Notes: generated by a model from the sequence alone, not told the origin. A DNA stretch of 34,907 bases from Flavobacteriales bacterium (GCA_008016945.1 SSGN01000081.1:1-34907), one strand, 5' to 3'. Positions 1 through 8,156 are shown, counted from the stretch's first letter. Translations and numbers: made by a program.

Positions 1-1
1 G

Positions 2-1306
2 CACAACACCGTGCTCACCGTTCCGGATCACGCGCTCGTGGGCTACACGGTGCTGCGCGTGCGCTGCCTCGATGATCCCTTCGGGATCCCGTGCAGCGGT
101 GTCAACTATGGCAGCACGGTGGACTTCAGCTTGGGCGTTTCCACCGAAGCCTATCCCTGCCTGCCTGTTTCCGGCGTGGGCACCATGTTCGGCGATGGGT
201 TCGCACAAGTGCAATTGGCCGGCATGCCTCCATTCGCAGGTACTGGCGCGTGGCCGTATCATCAGTTGTCCAGCACGCCCTTCCATTTCGAGCAGGGTGA
301 GGCGTCGGTGCTGAATATCACGTCCGGGTATTTCTTCACGGAACGGTACGTGGCCGCATTGGACATGAACGACGACGCCGACTTCGACGATCCTGGTGAA
401 GACCTCGGTTGGGTGGAGAACACCGCGGCCTTCCAGTTGGTGAACCTGCCCTTCAGCGTGCCTGTGGCTTGCCCACCCGGCCAGCACGTGCTGCGTGTGC
501 GCGCGTTCGACCCGAACAGCCCGCCCACTGGCCCGTGCGGCTCCTCTGGATACGGCGAGGTGCTGGACATCCCCATCGCGGTGCAGCAAGCGGGCGGCCC
601 GTGCATGCCCTTCACGGGGAACGTGAACCTGTGGGGAACGCTCAGCACCTTCACCGATGGCGTGCAGCTCGGCACCATCGGCAATACGGGCAGCGGTGGC
701 GCATACACCGCGCCGTACAAGGACTACACCGCGCAGAGCACCACGCTCACCACCAATCAGACCTACGACCTCACGGTCACTTCGGGCGCAGGGCAGTTCG
801 ATGTGTTCAGCGCGTGGATCGATTACAACGCCGATGGCGACTGGGACGATGCCGGTGAACAGATCGGGAACATCCCCTCCATCCCAACCTCGTTCACGGA
901 CGCCGTCATGACCTTCACGGTGCCTGCGGTGCCATTGGGAGATAAGGTGATGCGCGTGCGCGCACGTGGCGGTGGAGCGCCTTCGCCCTGCTCCGATGCG
1001 CAGTTCGGCGAGACCGAGGACTACACCGTGACCATCGAGACCAACACGGGCATCGGTGCGCAGACCGCAACAGCATGGAGCGTTTCCGCGCATCCCGCGG
1101 AAGGCATCATCCTGCTGCGTTCTTCGCGCGAAGCGGTCGGCGGGTACTACCGCATGCTGGACGCGGTCGGTCGTGAGGTGACAACGGGAAGCATCACCGG
1201 ACTGATCATGGAATTGAACGGTGCAGCATTGGCCACCGGCACCTACACGCTGGTGATGGAAGGCGAGGGAACCCGTGATGTGCTCCGCTTCACCTGGACC
1301 CGTTAA
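2..1306 (+). CDS. GEVED-repeat surface protein, 5'-truncated, T9SS cargo
   Basis: The reading frame is open from the left edge, so the true start lies outside the window; the GTG at 11 is internal. The visible 434 residues hold about two and a half GEVED-type units. Each ends in a [VM]LRVR-like strand followed by a Cys-containing loop and a G-x-x-x-[DE] segment (ends near 145, 595 and 1040), and two carry acidic repeats such as DMNDDADFDDPGED and DYNADGDWDDAGEQ. GEVED domains are beta-sandwich modules of secreted and cell-surface Bacteroidota proteins, and the acidic loops suggest calcium binding. The last ~85 residues look like a degenerate T9SS type A sorting domain, so the protein is probably exported by the T9SS and anchored at or released from the surface. 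Its stop overlaps the stop of the convergent regulator gene by three bases. Ligand and role are unknown. Confidence 0.8.
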   Translation, partial: HNTVLTVPDHALVGYTVLRVRCLDDPFGIPCSGVNYGSTVDFSLGVSTEAYPCLPVSGVGTMFGDGFAQVQLAGMPPFAGTGAWPYHQLSSTPFHFEQGEASVLNITSGYFFTERYVAALDMNDDADFDDPGEDLGWVENTAAFQLVNLPFSVPVACPPGQHVLRVRAFDPNSPPTGPCGSSGYGEVLDIPIAVQQAGGPCMPFTGNVNLWGTLSTFTDGVQLGTIGNTGSGGAYTAPYKDYTAQSTTLTTNQTYDLTVTSGAGQFDVFSAWIDYNADGDWDDAGEQIGNIPSIPTSFTDAVMTFTVPAVPLGDKVMRVRARGGGAPSPCSDAQFGETEDYTVTIETNTGIGAQTATAWSVSAHPAEGIILLRSSREAVGGYYRMLDAVGREVTTGSITGLIMELNGAALATGTYTLVMEGEGTRDVLRFTWTR

Positions 1307-1944
1307 GGCTTGTGCCCATCGGGGTAGGCACGCTTCACGGCATCGGCCCGTGAATGCACCTGCAGCTTGTCGTAGATGCTGCGCACGTGCGTGCGCACCG
1401 TGCTGATGTTCACGCAGAGCTTGTCCCCGATCTCCTTGTACATGAGGCCGGCGGCAAGGCCGTCCAGCACCTCGCGTTCCTTGGCGGTGAGCTGCTCCTC
1501 CTTGATGCGGGGCGAAACCGCGCCTTGGAACGAAGCCACCACGGCGCGTGCGATCGCGGGGCTCATCGGTGAGCCGCCAGCATGGATATCATGCACGGCG
1601 GTGATGAGATCCCTGGCCGGTGCGCTTTTCACGATGTAGCCCGTGGCGCCCGCGCACAAGGCCTGGAAGATGTAGGCCGGGTTCTCGAACACGGTGCTCA
1701 TCAGGAACTGCATCGCGGGCTTTTGCGGTTTCGCCTTCGCCACGCAATCGATGCCGCTGGTGCCGGGCATATTGATGTCCATCACCACCACGTCGGCATC
1801 GAGGTCCGCCAAGCCGGCCAGGAAACGATCGCCGGAAGGGAAGGTCGCGATGACGTGGATGCCCGCATCGTTCCTCATGCCCGCTTGCAGCAACTCGCGG
1901 AAGTCGCGATCATCCTCCACGATGGCCACCTTGATGCGTTTCAT
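1303..1944 (-). CDS. LuxR/NarL-family response regulator
   Basis: This 213-aa DNA-binding response regulator starts with a receiver domain (about 1-125). The acidic pocket is the EDD at 10-12, the phospho-acceptor is Asp56 in VVVMDINMPG, and the conserved Lys is in YIVKSAPA. A C-terminal LuxR-type helix-turn-helix (about 149-205) has the usual LTAKEREVL entry and a TVRTHV recognition helix. It is encoded nine bases after the sensor kinase, so the two form one operon and almost certainly a cognate pair. By family, phosphorylation of Asp56 promotes dimerisation and promoter binding. Nothing in the sequence identifies the target genes. Confidence 0.93.
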   Translation of the reverse strand: MKRIKVAIVEDDRDFRELLQAGMRNDAGIHVIATFPSGDRFLAGLADLDADVVVMDINMPGTSGIDCVAKAKPQKPAMQFLMSTVFENPAYIFQALCAGATGYIVKSAPARDLITAVHDIHAGGSPMSPAIARAVVASFQGAVSPRIKEEQLTAKEREVLDGLAAGLMYKEIGDKLCVNISTVRTHVRSIYDKLQVHSRADAVKRAYPDGHKP

Positions 1945-1953
1945 CGTCGCAAA

Positions 1954-3798
1954 CTACGCTCCGTTGAAGGCACCGTGCGCTTCCACCACCGTGCCCTGCC
2001 CGTTCACCGCGCCGCGAACAGTGAACGTGCCGCCATGCGCACTGATACGCTCCAGCATGTTGGCCATGCCGTTTCCCCCATCGGTCGGGCTGTGCCCTAG
2101 TCCCTGTCCGTTGTCCGAAACAGCTAATTCGTAGTACGATCCCCTCAGGTGGAAACGCACGGCGATGCTGGTGGGCCGCGCGTGCTTCAGGGCGTTGTTC
2201 AGCGCCTCCTTCACCACCATGGACAGGTCGCGCTTGAAGGCCGGGCCCAAGGGCTGCGCGGGATCCGCGGCGTGCAGGTCCAGCTGAAGCTCCACTCCGG
2301 TGCCGTCCAATAGGCGATGCGCACGGTCGGCGATGTGCTGCAGCAAGGCACCTGCATGGTCACTGGTGGGATCCGCAGCCCACACCACATCGTTCAACGA
2401 GCCGCGCACCTGCCGCGCATGGTCGGCAATGGAGCGGAGCCTATCCTTGCTCTCCTCGCCCGCGCCGTTCCCCTGCACCAGGTCGCTGAGCAAGGCGATC
2501 TTCGAGAGCGAGCCGCCCAGTTCATCGTGGATGTCGCGCGCCACGTTCATGCGCACGCGTTCAGCCTCGCGTTGTTTCTCCAGGCGCATCAGTTCATCCT
2601 GCGCGGCCGCGAGGCGCTGCGCGCTACGTCGTCCCTGCACATACAGCACGCCCAACAGCAAGGCCACGAGCCCACCGCCGCCGGCCAAGGCCCAGGCGAA
2701 CCAGCGGCCTTTGCGCAGCGCTTCGGCATTGGCTTCGGCCGTGGCCAGTTGTTTCTCCTGTTCGGCTCTGGCCTGTGCCGCACTCACCGCGCGCACCTTC
2801 TCCAAGCCCATGTCCTCTTTCATTTCGGCATCGGCCAGGTCGGCGCGGGAGGCGGCGTTGCGGGCGTCGCCTGCGGTCGCATAAGCCAGTGCCAACGAGC
2901 GGTTGATGTAGTGGCGTGAGCGGTGGTCCTCGATCTCCACGGCGAGCGTGTCGGCCTTCAAGAGGTGTGCGATGCCGCTCCCGGTAAGCCCTTGTTCGGC
3001 TTCGTACTGCCCCAATAGGCTCAAATAGTGCATGTGGCTGCGCGGTTGGTCCAGCAGGTCCACCAGCGGCTTCACCTGTGCGAGGTAGGCCGCAACGCTA
3101 TCGGGCTGATCCAAATGGCGCCAGGTCTCGATCGCGGAGAAATAGGCGGCCGCGAGGTTGTTGGGCCGGTCCAGTTCCTTGTGCAACGCGATCGCCTGGC
3201 GCAGGTAGACCATGGCACTATCGTACTGGCCCATCTCATCCAGCACATTGCCCAGGCCGGTGCATGCATTGGCCAGGTCGATACCGCCACCGATACCGCG
3301 CATGGTCTCCATGGCCTTGCGCGACCACTTGAGGGCGCTGGGCAGATCCTCCATGGTGGTGCAGCAGTAGCCGAGGTAGTTGTAGGCCGCACCGATCTCC
3401 TCGGGCAATTGCAACTCTTCCGCCGTGGCCAGGTAGGCCTTGATGGCCTCGATGCTTTCCGGGTAGCGGTTGAGGAAGAAGAGCTGCGCGGCGTGCATGC
3501 GTTCGGCCACCATGCGGTGCCGGAGCCATGCCGTGCGTTGGGCACCGCGCCCGGCTTCCACCCCGCGTTCGGCAAGTGCGATGGCTTTCGCCGAATAGAT
3601 CAGCGCGCTGTCCAAGGCGCCTTCCTCCTGCAGGGCTTTTGATAGGTCCGAAGCGCAACGCACGCCGAGCGTGTCATGCACCTGCTGCGCACCACCGGAC
3701 CATGTGCTCCACGCACGACGTAGGCTGTCGGTGGCCTGCGGATGGACGCTGCCAGTGAAGTAGATCCCAAGAATGAGCGCAATGAGCCGCTTTGGCAT
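1954..3798 (-). CDS. TPR-containing membrane sensor histidine kinase
   Basis: This is a 614-aa sensor of the NarX/LytS-like HisKA_3 type. I chose the ATG at 3798 because it begins a clean signal peptide (MPKRLIALILGIYFTG); the longer frame to 3867 adds an atypical leader. A periplasmic region of tetratricopeptide repeats (about 40-340) is followed by one transmembrane helix (about 363-386) and a short coiled coil. The HisKA_3 dimerisation helix carries the phospho-accepting His424 in RDIHDELGG. The HATPase domain has an N-box (EALNNALKHA), a G1 box (DNGQGLG) and a G2 box (GGNGMANM). It signals to the regulator encoded immediately downstream. TPR-type periplasmic sensors of this layout are common in Bacteroidota; the stimulus is unknown. 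Confidence 0.92.
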   Translation of the reverse strand: MPKRLIALILGIYFTGSVHPQATDSLRRAWSTWSGGAQQVHDTLGVRCASDLSKALQEEGALDSALIYSAKAIALAERGVEAGRGAQRTAWLRHRMVAERMHAAQLFFLNRYPESIEAIKAYLATAEELQLPEEIGAAYNYLGYCCTTMEDLPSALKWSRKAMETMRGIGGGIDLANACTGLGNVLDEMGQYDSAMVYLRQAIALHKELDRPNNLAAAYFSAIETWRHLDQPDSVAAYLAQVKPLVDLLDQPRSHMHYLSLLGQYEAEQGLTGSGIAHLLKADTLAVEIEDHRSRHYINRSLALAYATAGDARNAASRADLADAEMKEDMGLEKVRAVSAAQARAEQEKQLATAEANAEALRKGRWFAWALAGGGGLVALLLGVLYVQGRRSAQRLAAAQDELMRLEKQREAERVRMNVARDIHDELGGSLSKIALLSDLVQGNGAGEESKDRLRSIADHARQVRGSLNDVVWAADPTSDHAGALLQHIADRAHRLLDGTGVELQLDLHAADPAQPLGPAFKRDLSMVVKEALNNALKHARPTSIAVRFHLRGSYYELAVSDNGQGLGHSPTDGGNGMANMLERISAHGGTFTVRGAVNGQGTVVEAHGAFNGA

Positions 3799-3802
3799 GG
3801 CG

Positions 3803-3810
3803 CGAAGATC
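3803..3810 (-). promoter_or_regulatory. Weak -7-like element upstream of the sensor kinase
   Basis: Read on the minus strand this is GATCTTCG, a variant of the Bacteroidota -7 box TAnnTTTG, ending five bases before the kinase ATG. No TTG is seen at the -33 distance. If used, transcription would begin at or next to the start codon. Confidence 0.25.
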
Positions 3811-3926
3811 CGCGACTTTGCGGGAAGCCGCGAGCAGGAAGCGCTTGGAGTGCCGCTTGCCGGTCAACGTGGTGCTTTGGAGGCAGCTAAGGCGTGCGCG
3901 TCAGGCTCCGTGCATCGCCCGGCCCT

Positions 3927-5198
3927 CTACCGCACCACCCGGAAAGACTCCACGGCATGCGCATCCATCACGCGTACGAGAACGAGCCCGTTGTGCTCCC
4001 AGTGCACCAAGGCACCATCGGAAGTACGCGTGATGGCACAAGGCATCACTTGGCCTGAAACATTGACGAGCTCGATGCGCGCTGCGGCGGTCATTCCCGT
4101 GAGCCGAATACCGTCCGCCGTGGGGATGCAACGCCAGTCGGGCCGTGCAGCTTCCGCCAGACCCACATTGCATGCAGGTGCCGTACCGGAGGCCGTGACC
4201 AGCGTGCCCGCCACCGCGCTCCAATCCTCCCACAGGCCGCCGTTGGTGGTCTTGCGGTCGTTCATGTCGAAGGTGTACATGCCGGCCTGCGTTCCCGGCA
4301 CCTTACAGGCTTTCACCGCAAGGCCGTTGTGGTCCCAGGTGAGCGGTGTGCACGGCCCGCAGGTCTCGGGCGGCAGCATCACATCGCAGCTGGCCTGCAC
4401 AAACCAGGCGAACTCGTCGTAGTTCGGATAGTCGCCGTACACGTGCGCGATGCCGTCGTCGCCGATGCACACGGCCACATACTCGTTGCAGGCCAGGCCG
4501 AAGGCGGGTGTGCCGTTGTCCGCATACGACCGGGCGATGAAGGTCAAGAGCCTCCCGCGCCGGTCGGGATCGTCGAAGTGCGAATCGGTGACCACGTTGT
4601 TCATGCCCGGGGCGTTCATGAAGGTGCTGCCGTCCAGCGTGACCTGCGGTGTGTAGGGGTTGTTGAGCGCGGTGGCACTGGCGACGGCACCGTTCTGCGC
4701 GGTGAAACGATAGCCGCCCAGGATGGCCATGCCTGCGCTGGTGCCGCCGATCACGATGTTGCGCTGTGCGATGGCCTCCCGTACCAAGCTGTCCACCGGC
4801 GTGTTCTGCCAGTAGGAGACATAGTTCCATTGATCGCCACCGGCGAACCAGATGGCCTCGGCCTTCTGGATCCGCTGATGGACATACGGATCATTCGACG
4901 CCGATGCGCTGTTGCACACGATCGTCTCCACGGAGTTCAAGGTGACGCCCAGCTCCGAGTACATGTAGTCGTTATAGCCGTCGCTGCCGGAGGCGCGAAG
5001 CACGAGCACATCGCCGCCCGAGGCCCGCTCCAGGAACCAGACCATCGCGGGATCGCTTTCGGTGGCGCCACCCATCAGGCAAAGACCGCCCAATGGCGTA
5101 GTGGCCACATCCGTCGTGTTGCCGGTGAAGTAGGACGTGTACGGTTGCGCGATGGCACACGCGGGGACCAGGCAAAGGCCGAGCAAGGTGGAACGCAT
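3927..5198 (-). CDS. Secreted cyanophycinase-like S51 peptidase with T9SS-type C-terminus
   Basis: The ATG at 5198 starts a 423-aa protein with a signal peptide (MRSTLLGLCLVPACAIAQ). The S51 fold is shown by the GGDQ motif (120-123), the nucleophile elbow GGTSAGM with Ser154, and the histidine motif TDSHFDD with His207 followed by DRRGR. These match the cyanophycinase/peptidase E family, which cleaves Asp-containing peptides (beta-Asp-Arg dipeptides in true cyanophycinases). The DSHFDDPDRRGR form differs from the DQHF-xx-RGR of classical cyanophycinases and fits an exported Bacteroidota subfamily. After the catalytic domain (to about 290) come a Cys-containing linker and a C-terminal ~80-aa beta domain resembling a T9SS type A sorting signal. 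The substrate is not established. It is transcribed divergently from the 222-aa gene. Confidence 0.85.
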   Translation of the reverse strand: MRSTLLGLCLVPACAIAQPYTSYFTGNTTDVATTPLGGLCLMGGATESDPAMVWFLERASGGDVLVLRASGSDGYNDYMYSELGVTLNSVETIVCNSASASNDPYVHQRIQKAEAIWFAGGDQWNYVSYWQNTPVDSLVREAIAQRNIVIGGTSAGMAILGGYRFTAQNGAVASATALNNPYTPQVTLDGSTFMNAPGMNNVVTDSHFDDPDRRGRLLTFIARSYADNGTPAFGLACNEYVAVCIGDDGIAHVYGDYPNYDEFAWFVQASCDVMLPPETCGPCTPLTWDHNGLAVKACKVPGTQAGMYTFDMNDRKTTNGGLWEDWSAVAGTLVTASGTAPACNVGLAEAARPDWRCIPTADGIRLTGMTAAARIELVNVSGQVMPCAITRTSDGALVHWEHNGLVLVRVMDAHAVESFRVVR

Positions 5199-5202
5199 GG
5201 AG

Positions 5203-5231
5203 CGAAGATGGGCAGTTCGCCCCTTACTCAA
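5203..5231 (-). promoter_or_regulatory. Promoter of the S51 peptidase gene
   Basis: On the minus strand a TTG (5231-5229) lies 18 bases before CATCTTCG (5210-5203), which resembles the Bacteroidota -33 TTTG and -7 TAnnTTTG pair. The -7 box ends only four bases before the ATG at 5198, so the mRNA may be leaderless or nearly so. Confidence 0.4.
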
Positions 5232-5247
5232 CAAGGAATGATCTTTG
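5217..5247 (+). promoter_or_regulatory. Promoter of the 222-aa gene
   Basis: TTCG at 5217-5220, then 19 bases, then GATCTTTG at 5240-5247: one mismatch to each of the TTTG and TAnnTTTG consensus elements with consensus spacing. It overlaps the opposing promoter of the S51 peptidase gene, so the two may interfere with each other. Confidence 0.35.
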
Positions 5248-5266
5248 GCCGGCCGCAACCGACCTC

Positions 5267-5935
5267 ATGAGCACGACGATCGATCACCTCCGTATCGGCC
5301 ACCGGGTGAAGGTGGCCCGCGACTTCACCGACGCGAAGGGGGTGGCGATGCGTGCCGGTGACGAGGGTGTTCTGTGCGCGATCAGGTTCGATCCACTCCG
5401 GATGGCTATCCACCTGGACATCCAACGCGGGGAAGGAACCCTGCACCTGGTCTTCGATCTGAAGGCGGCGGATGGCCCCCGCAACGGCCACATGCGCACC
5501 TACTTCGAGCTGGGCGAGCCCGCACCGAACACCGGTTCCGACGACGGTGTGAGCGCGGAGCACATGACGACTTCCGCTGCTACGGGTCCTGGACCATCGG
5601 ACAAAAGCAGACCCGAGTGGTGGCAACGAGCTTTAGCCGCCATGGAGGCCGAACGGACCAAAGAGGCGGAACGGGTGATCCGGGAGGCCGTGCTGCACAT
5701 CGGTTCCGCTGCGTCCATCGCCGAGATGTACGCGCACCGGATGCGGTTCTTCCAGCATGCCGGTGATGATCGACGCGCGGTCGAGAACTTCAACAAAGCC
5801 GTTGCCTGGATGGACACCTATGCGAGCTGGGCCACCAGCGGTGGTGAAGGTGCTGCGCTCTCCGCAGAGCGGGACCGGTTCCATGCAGCGCTCGTGCGCG
5901 AGCTCGGTCACGACCCAACCTCTACCAGGATGTGA
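5267..5935 (+). CDS. Uncharacterised 222-aa protein, SH3-like N-terminus and helical C-terminus
   Basis: I do not recognise this protein. Residues 1-85 look like a small beta-barrel of SH3/KOW type: short alternating strands around RVKVARDFTD, GDEGVLCAI and GTLHLVFDL. A polar linker (about 90-125) follows, then a helical region (about 128-215) whose paired helices (WWQRALAAMEAERTKEAE, MRFFQHAGDDRRAVENFNKA) resemble a degenerate TPR. There is no signal peptide or transmembrane segment, so it should be cytoplasmic. The protein-like composition, the ATG start and a plausible promoter upstream support a real gene. The next gene follows after 44 bases on the same strand. Function is unknown. Confidence 0.75.
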   Translation: MSTTIDHLRIGHRVKVARDFTDAKGVAMRAGDEGVLCAIRFDPLRMAIHLDIQRGEGTLHLVFDLKAADGPRNGHMRTYFELGEPAPNTGSDDGVSAEHMTTSAATGPGPSDKSRPEWWQRALAAMEAERTKEAERVIREAVLHIGSAASIAEMYAHRMRFFQHAGDDRRAVENFNKAVAWMDTYASWATSGGEGAALSAERDRFHAALVRELGHDPTSTRM

Positions 5936-5979
5936 ACAGCGATGGACCCCACCTTCCTCACCTGGCGTAATTTCCATCC

Positions 5980-6252
5980 ATGAAGATGCTGCTCCCCATC
6001 GCTGCGATGCTCTGCACGGCCTGCTCCACCCTAATGGCCGTGGTGTTCTGCATGAGCATGGGCGCGAACGCGACCCCCGCGCAGATCCGCACGATCAAAC
6101 TCTGGATGCTCGGTCTTTCCCTGTTGGGCATCATTGGTATCGCCATCGGCATCCATCTCATGCGCACGGGACAGCACGGCGTGGCGGCGGCGGCGGCCAT
6201 CGCGCCCACGGTGATCTTCGGGCTCGTCCTTGTCGTGGCTACGCTAAAATGA
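5980..6252 (+). CDS. Small 90-aa three-helix membrane protein
   Basis: This is a 90-aa hydrophobic protein with three predicted transmembrane segments: about 1-28 (which could be read as a signal peptide), 42-62 and 70-88. A short polar loop with TPAQIRTIKLW separates the first two. It has no catalytic motif and I cannot assign a family. TAATTTCC, a -7-like sequence, ends four bases before its ATG, so it may have its own start of transcription in addition to read-through from the 222-aa gene. It is probably an inner-membrane protein. Confidence 0.7.
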   Translation: MKMLLPIAAMLCTACSTLMAVVFCMSMGANATPAQIRTIKLWMLGLSLLGIIGIAIGIHLMRTGQHGVAAAAAIAPTVIFGLVLVVATLK

Positions 6253-6552
6253 ACATGCCGCCGGACATCTGTGCAGTGGCGAAGCACCCACCCTATCACC
6301 ACCACTAACATGGCGGCCAATGGTCGCGCTGCCTGGGATCCAACGCTCCGGCACCTCACCATACAGGTCGTTCATCTCAACACCATGGCGTGCGCACCTT
6401 GAAGTCCATCCTGGTGCGTTCACATCGCCTTGCGAACCCTGGATACCGTGTGTGCACACCAGCAACATCAACCGAGGCGCGTGTGAACTGATCATTGTCA
6501 ACCCGGATCTTCTCGGATCTTCATTACTTGAGGCATCACACTCATAGCGACC
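6253..6552. other. 300-base gap without a convincing gene
   Basis: No supported gene is seen on either strand; the short frames here lack protein-like composition. The only structure noted is a tandem direct repeat, CGGATCTTCT and CGGATCTTCA (6504-6523), followed by TTACTTG at 6524-6530, about 25-50 bases before the universal stress protein start. This may be its control region. Confidence 0.5.
6504..6523 (+). repeat. Tandem 10-bp direct repeat upstream of the stress-protein gene
   Basis: Two head-to-tail copies of CGGATCTTC[TA], differing only at the last base, lie exactly one helical turn apart, 30-49 bases before the start codon at 6553. The spacing suits two operator half-sites on the same DNA face, but a chance repeat is possible. 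Confidence 0.45.
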
Positions 6553-7353
6553 ATGTACCGTATCCTTCTCCCGACCGACAACAGCGACACTTCCTTCAAC
6601 GCCGCACGTTTCGCATTCGCCTTGTTCGGCACCGAGGATAGTCGATACACCTTGGTGCACACCTTCTTGAAGACCGCGTACCGCAACGCATTGGTTCCAT
6701 CCATGGACACGGAACGCGAAGCCATCAACAAATTGCGCCGTTTCGAGCGGCGCTGCCGCGCCCATGCACCAGGTGTGAAGCTCGCCAAGCGCAAGTCGTC
6801 CTTCCAATTGGTGGATGCGTTGAACGAGCTGGCCGAACGCGACATGGGCGAATTGATCGTGATCGGCACTCAAGGGGAAGGCAACTACGGGCTGGTAGGT
6901 CGCAACACCACCGCCGTGGTGATGGGCGCCAAAGTCCCCGTGATCGCCGTACCCTCCGAATGGAAGCCGACCCCGTTGAAGAGGATCCTCCTCGCGGACG
7001 ATGGCGGCCCCATGGACCAGGACACCTTGGCCCCGCTGATCGTCATGGCCCAACGCGCCGGTGCCGAAGTGGTGATCGCCCATGTGCGCACCAATACCGC
7101 GGCCTTCGATGTTCGCGGAGACAGGAAGAAGCTCAGTGCGCTGCTCACGGGCGTCCGGCACAGCTTCGTAACGGTGGCTGGCGATGAAGTGACCCGAACC
7201 CTGGACGACCTGGCTCGCGAGGGTCGTATCCAGCTGGTGACGGTGATCCACCGCCGCAAGAGCTTCTGGCAACGCCTCTTCACCGCGAGCAAGGCCAAAC
7301 GCATGGCCCTGCACACCACCATGCCGTTGTTGGTGCTCCCGGAGATGGACTGA
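6553..7353 (+). CDS. Tandem universal stress protein (UspA family)
   Basis: This 266-aa cytoplasmic protein has two Usp domains. Domain 1 (about 1-137) begins with the classical strand RILLPTDNS and has an ATP-binding-type loop, IGTQGEGNYGLVGRNT, fitting the G-2x-G-9x-G[ST] pattern of nucleotide-binding Usps, followed by KVPVIAVP. Domain 2 (about 140-266) begins KRILLADDGG and ends MPLLVLPEMD but lacks the glycine-rich loop, so it is probably the non-binding partner. Tandem Usps of this size are common in Bacteroidota and are tied to starvation, redox or anaerobic stress. The gene stands alone; a small hairpin follows its stop. Confidence 0.92.
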   Translation: MYRILLPTDNSDTSFNAARFAFALFGTEDSRYTLVHTFLKTAYRNALVPSMDTEREAINKLRRFERRCRAHAPGVKLAKRKSSFQLVDALNELAERDMGELIVIGTQGEGNYGLVGRNTTAVVMGAKVPVIAVPSEWKPTPLKRILLADDGGPMDQDTLAPLIVMAQRAGAEVVIAHVRTNTAAFDVRGDRKKLSALLTGVRHSFVTVAGDEVTRTLDDLAREGRIQLVTVIHRRKSFWQRLFTASKAKRMALHTTMPLLVLPEMD

Positions 7354-7354
7354 C

Positions 7355-7372
7355 TTCTCCCGGTACGGAGAA
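7355..7372 (+). terminator. Short hairpin just after the stress-protein stop
   Basis: TTCTCC (7355-7360) and GGAGAA (7367-7372) pair across a six-base loop, starting two bases after the stop codon. The stem is only six base pairs and is followed by A-rich sequence without a T tract on the plus strand, so this is a weak terminator candidate. Confidence 0.25.
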
Positions 7373-7704
7373 AACGAACAGCCCACTCGGAGCGCCCAAC
7401 GCATCGCTCCGTCGAATTGTCCGTGGTATGGGAAGCACCTTGTGCGTGCGATCCCGGCCACGGTGACAAGCAGGACCGTATGCACCGGTAGATGGCGCCC
7501 CGTTCACCGGGATCATTCCCACCACAGGCCACTCGGACCCAAGCTTCCGGATACGCTGCGTGCGAACGGTACCCGAACACTGCGGAACACCAGTTGGTTC
7601 CCATACACAGCAACGCATACCTGGCATGGAGCCGACATCCCTACGATACGCGGATCGTCGGAACAGGCACCTTGTTGCACCCCATTCCGCGTGTCCGTTC
7701 GCGA

Positions 7705-7712
7705 TAGCTTTG
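7705..7712 (+). promoter_or_regulatory. -7 element of the EamA transporter gene
   Basis: TAGCTTTG matches the Bacteroidota -7 consensus TAnnTTTG exactly, 21 bases before the ATG at 7734. The TTGs at 7672-7677 are farther upstream than the usual -33 spacing. Confidence 0.4.
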
Positions 7713-7733
7713 AGAGCACAAGCCCTGCATGTC

Positions 7734-8147
7734 ATGTGGTGGACCTACGCCCTGCTCTCCGCCTTCTTCGCCTCCCTCACGGCCATCTTCGCCAAACAGG
7801 GCGTGGCCCATATCCCTTCCAACGTCGCCACCGGCATCCGCACCATCGTGATCCTGGTGCTGGTGTGGAGCATCGTATGGTTCCGCGGCGAGGCCAAGGG
7901 GCTGGGCACGCTCCCCAGGCAGGACGTGTTCTTCCTGGTGCTTTCGGGCCTGGCCACCGGCCTCTCCTGGCTGTTCTATTTCAAGGCCCTGCAGTTGGGC
8001 AACGTGTCCCAGGTGGCCCCGATCGATAAGCTGAGCGTGGCGCTCACCATGGTCCTCGCGGTCGTCTTCCTCGGCGAGGCCGTCACCGTGAAGACCGCCA
8101 TCGGCGCGGGACTGATCATCGCCGGCACCCTGGTGATGATCCTGTGA
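7734..8147 (+). CDS. Half-size EamA/DMT-superfamily transporter
   Basis: The ATG at 7734 begins a 137-aa, very hydrophobic protein with about five transmembrane helices. EamA landmarks are a first helix entering at MWWTYALLSAFFASLTAIFA, the LSGLATGLSWLFYFKALQLG segment, and the closing VAPIDKLSVALTMVLAVVFL and GAGLIIAGTLVMIL helices. Full-length EamA proteins have ten helices from an internal duplication; this is a single repeat, as in known ~140-aa members that likely work as dimers. It acts in the inner membrane on an unknown small metabolite. It converges on deoC with nine bases between the stops and is monocistronic. Confidence 0.88.
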   Translation: MWWTYALLSAFFASLTAIFAKQGVAHIPSNVATGIRTIVILVLVWSIVWFRGEAKGLGTLPRQDVFFLVLSGLATGLSWLFYFKALQLGNVSQVAPIDKLSVALTMVLAVVFLGEAVTVKTAIGAGLIIAGTLVMIL

Positions 8148-8156
8148 CCCGCTTCC

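Larger units (their letters stand above)
7354..7733. other. 380-base gap without a convincing gene
   Basis: No frame on either strand has recognisable protein features. Apart from the small hairpin at the left end and a TAGCTTTG -7-like element near the right end, I see nothing in it. Decayed coding sequence cannot be excluded. Confidence 0.5.

Noticed and set aside
1949..1956. GCAAACTA, read as TAGTTTGC on the minus strand, as a promoter of the response regulator
   Set aside because: It overlaps the stop codon of the kinase gene, which lies nine bases upstream in the same operon, and the -7 spacing is one base short; probably fortuitous.
6320..6547. 75-codon frame in the gap before the stress protein gene
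   Set aside because: No recognisable features, no promoter-like element or ribosome site, and composition like non-coding sequence.
6244..7485. 413-codon frame on the minus strand opposite the universal stress protein
   Set aside because: Composition is unlike a protein (Gly/His-rich) and it mirrors the clearly conserved Usp gene on the other strand.
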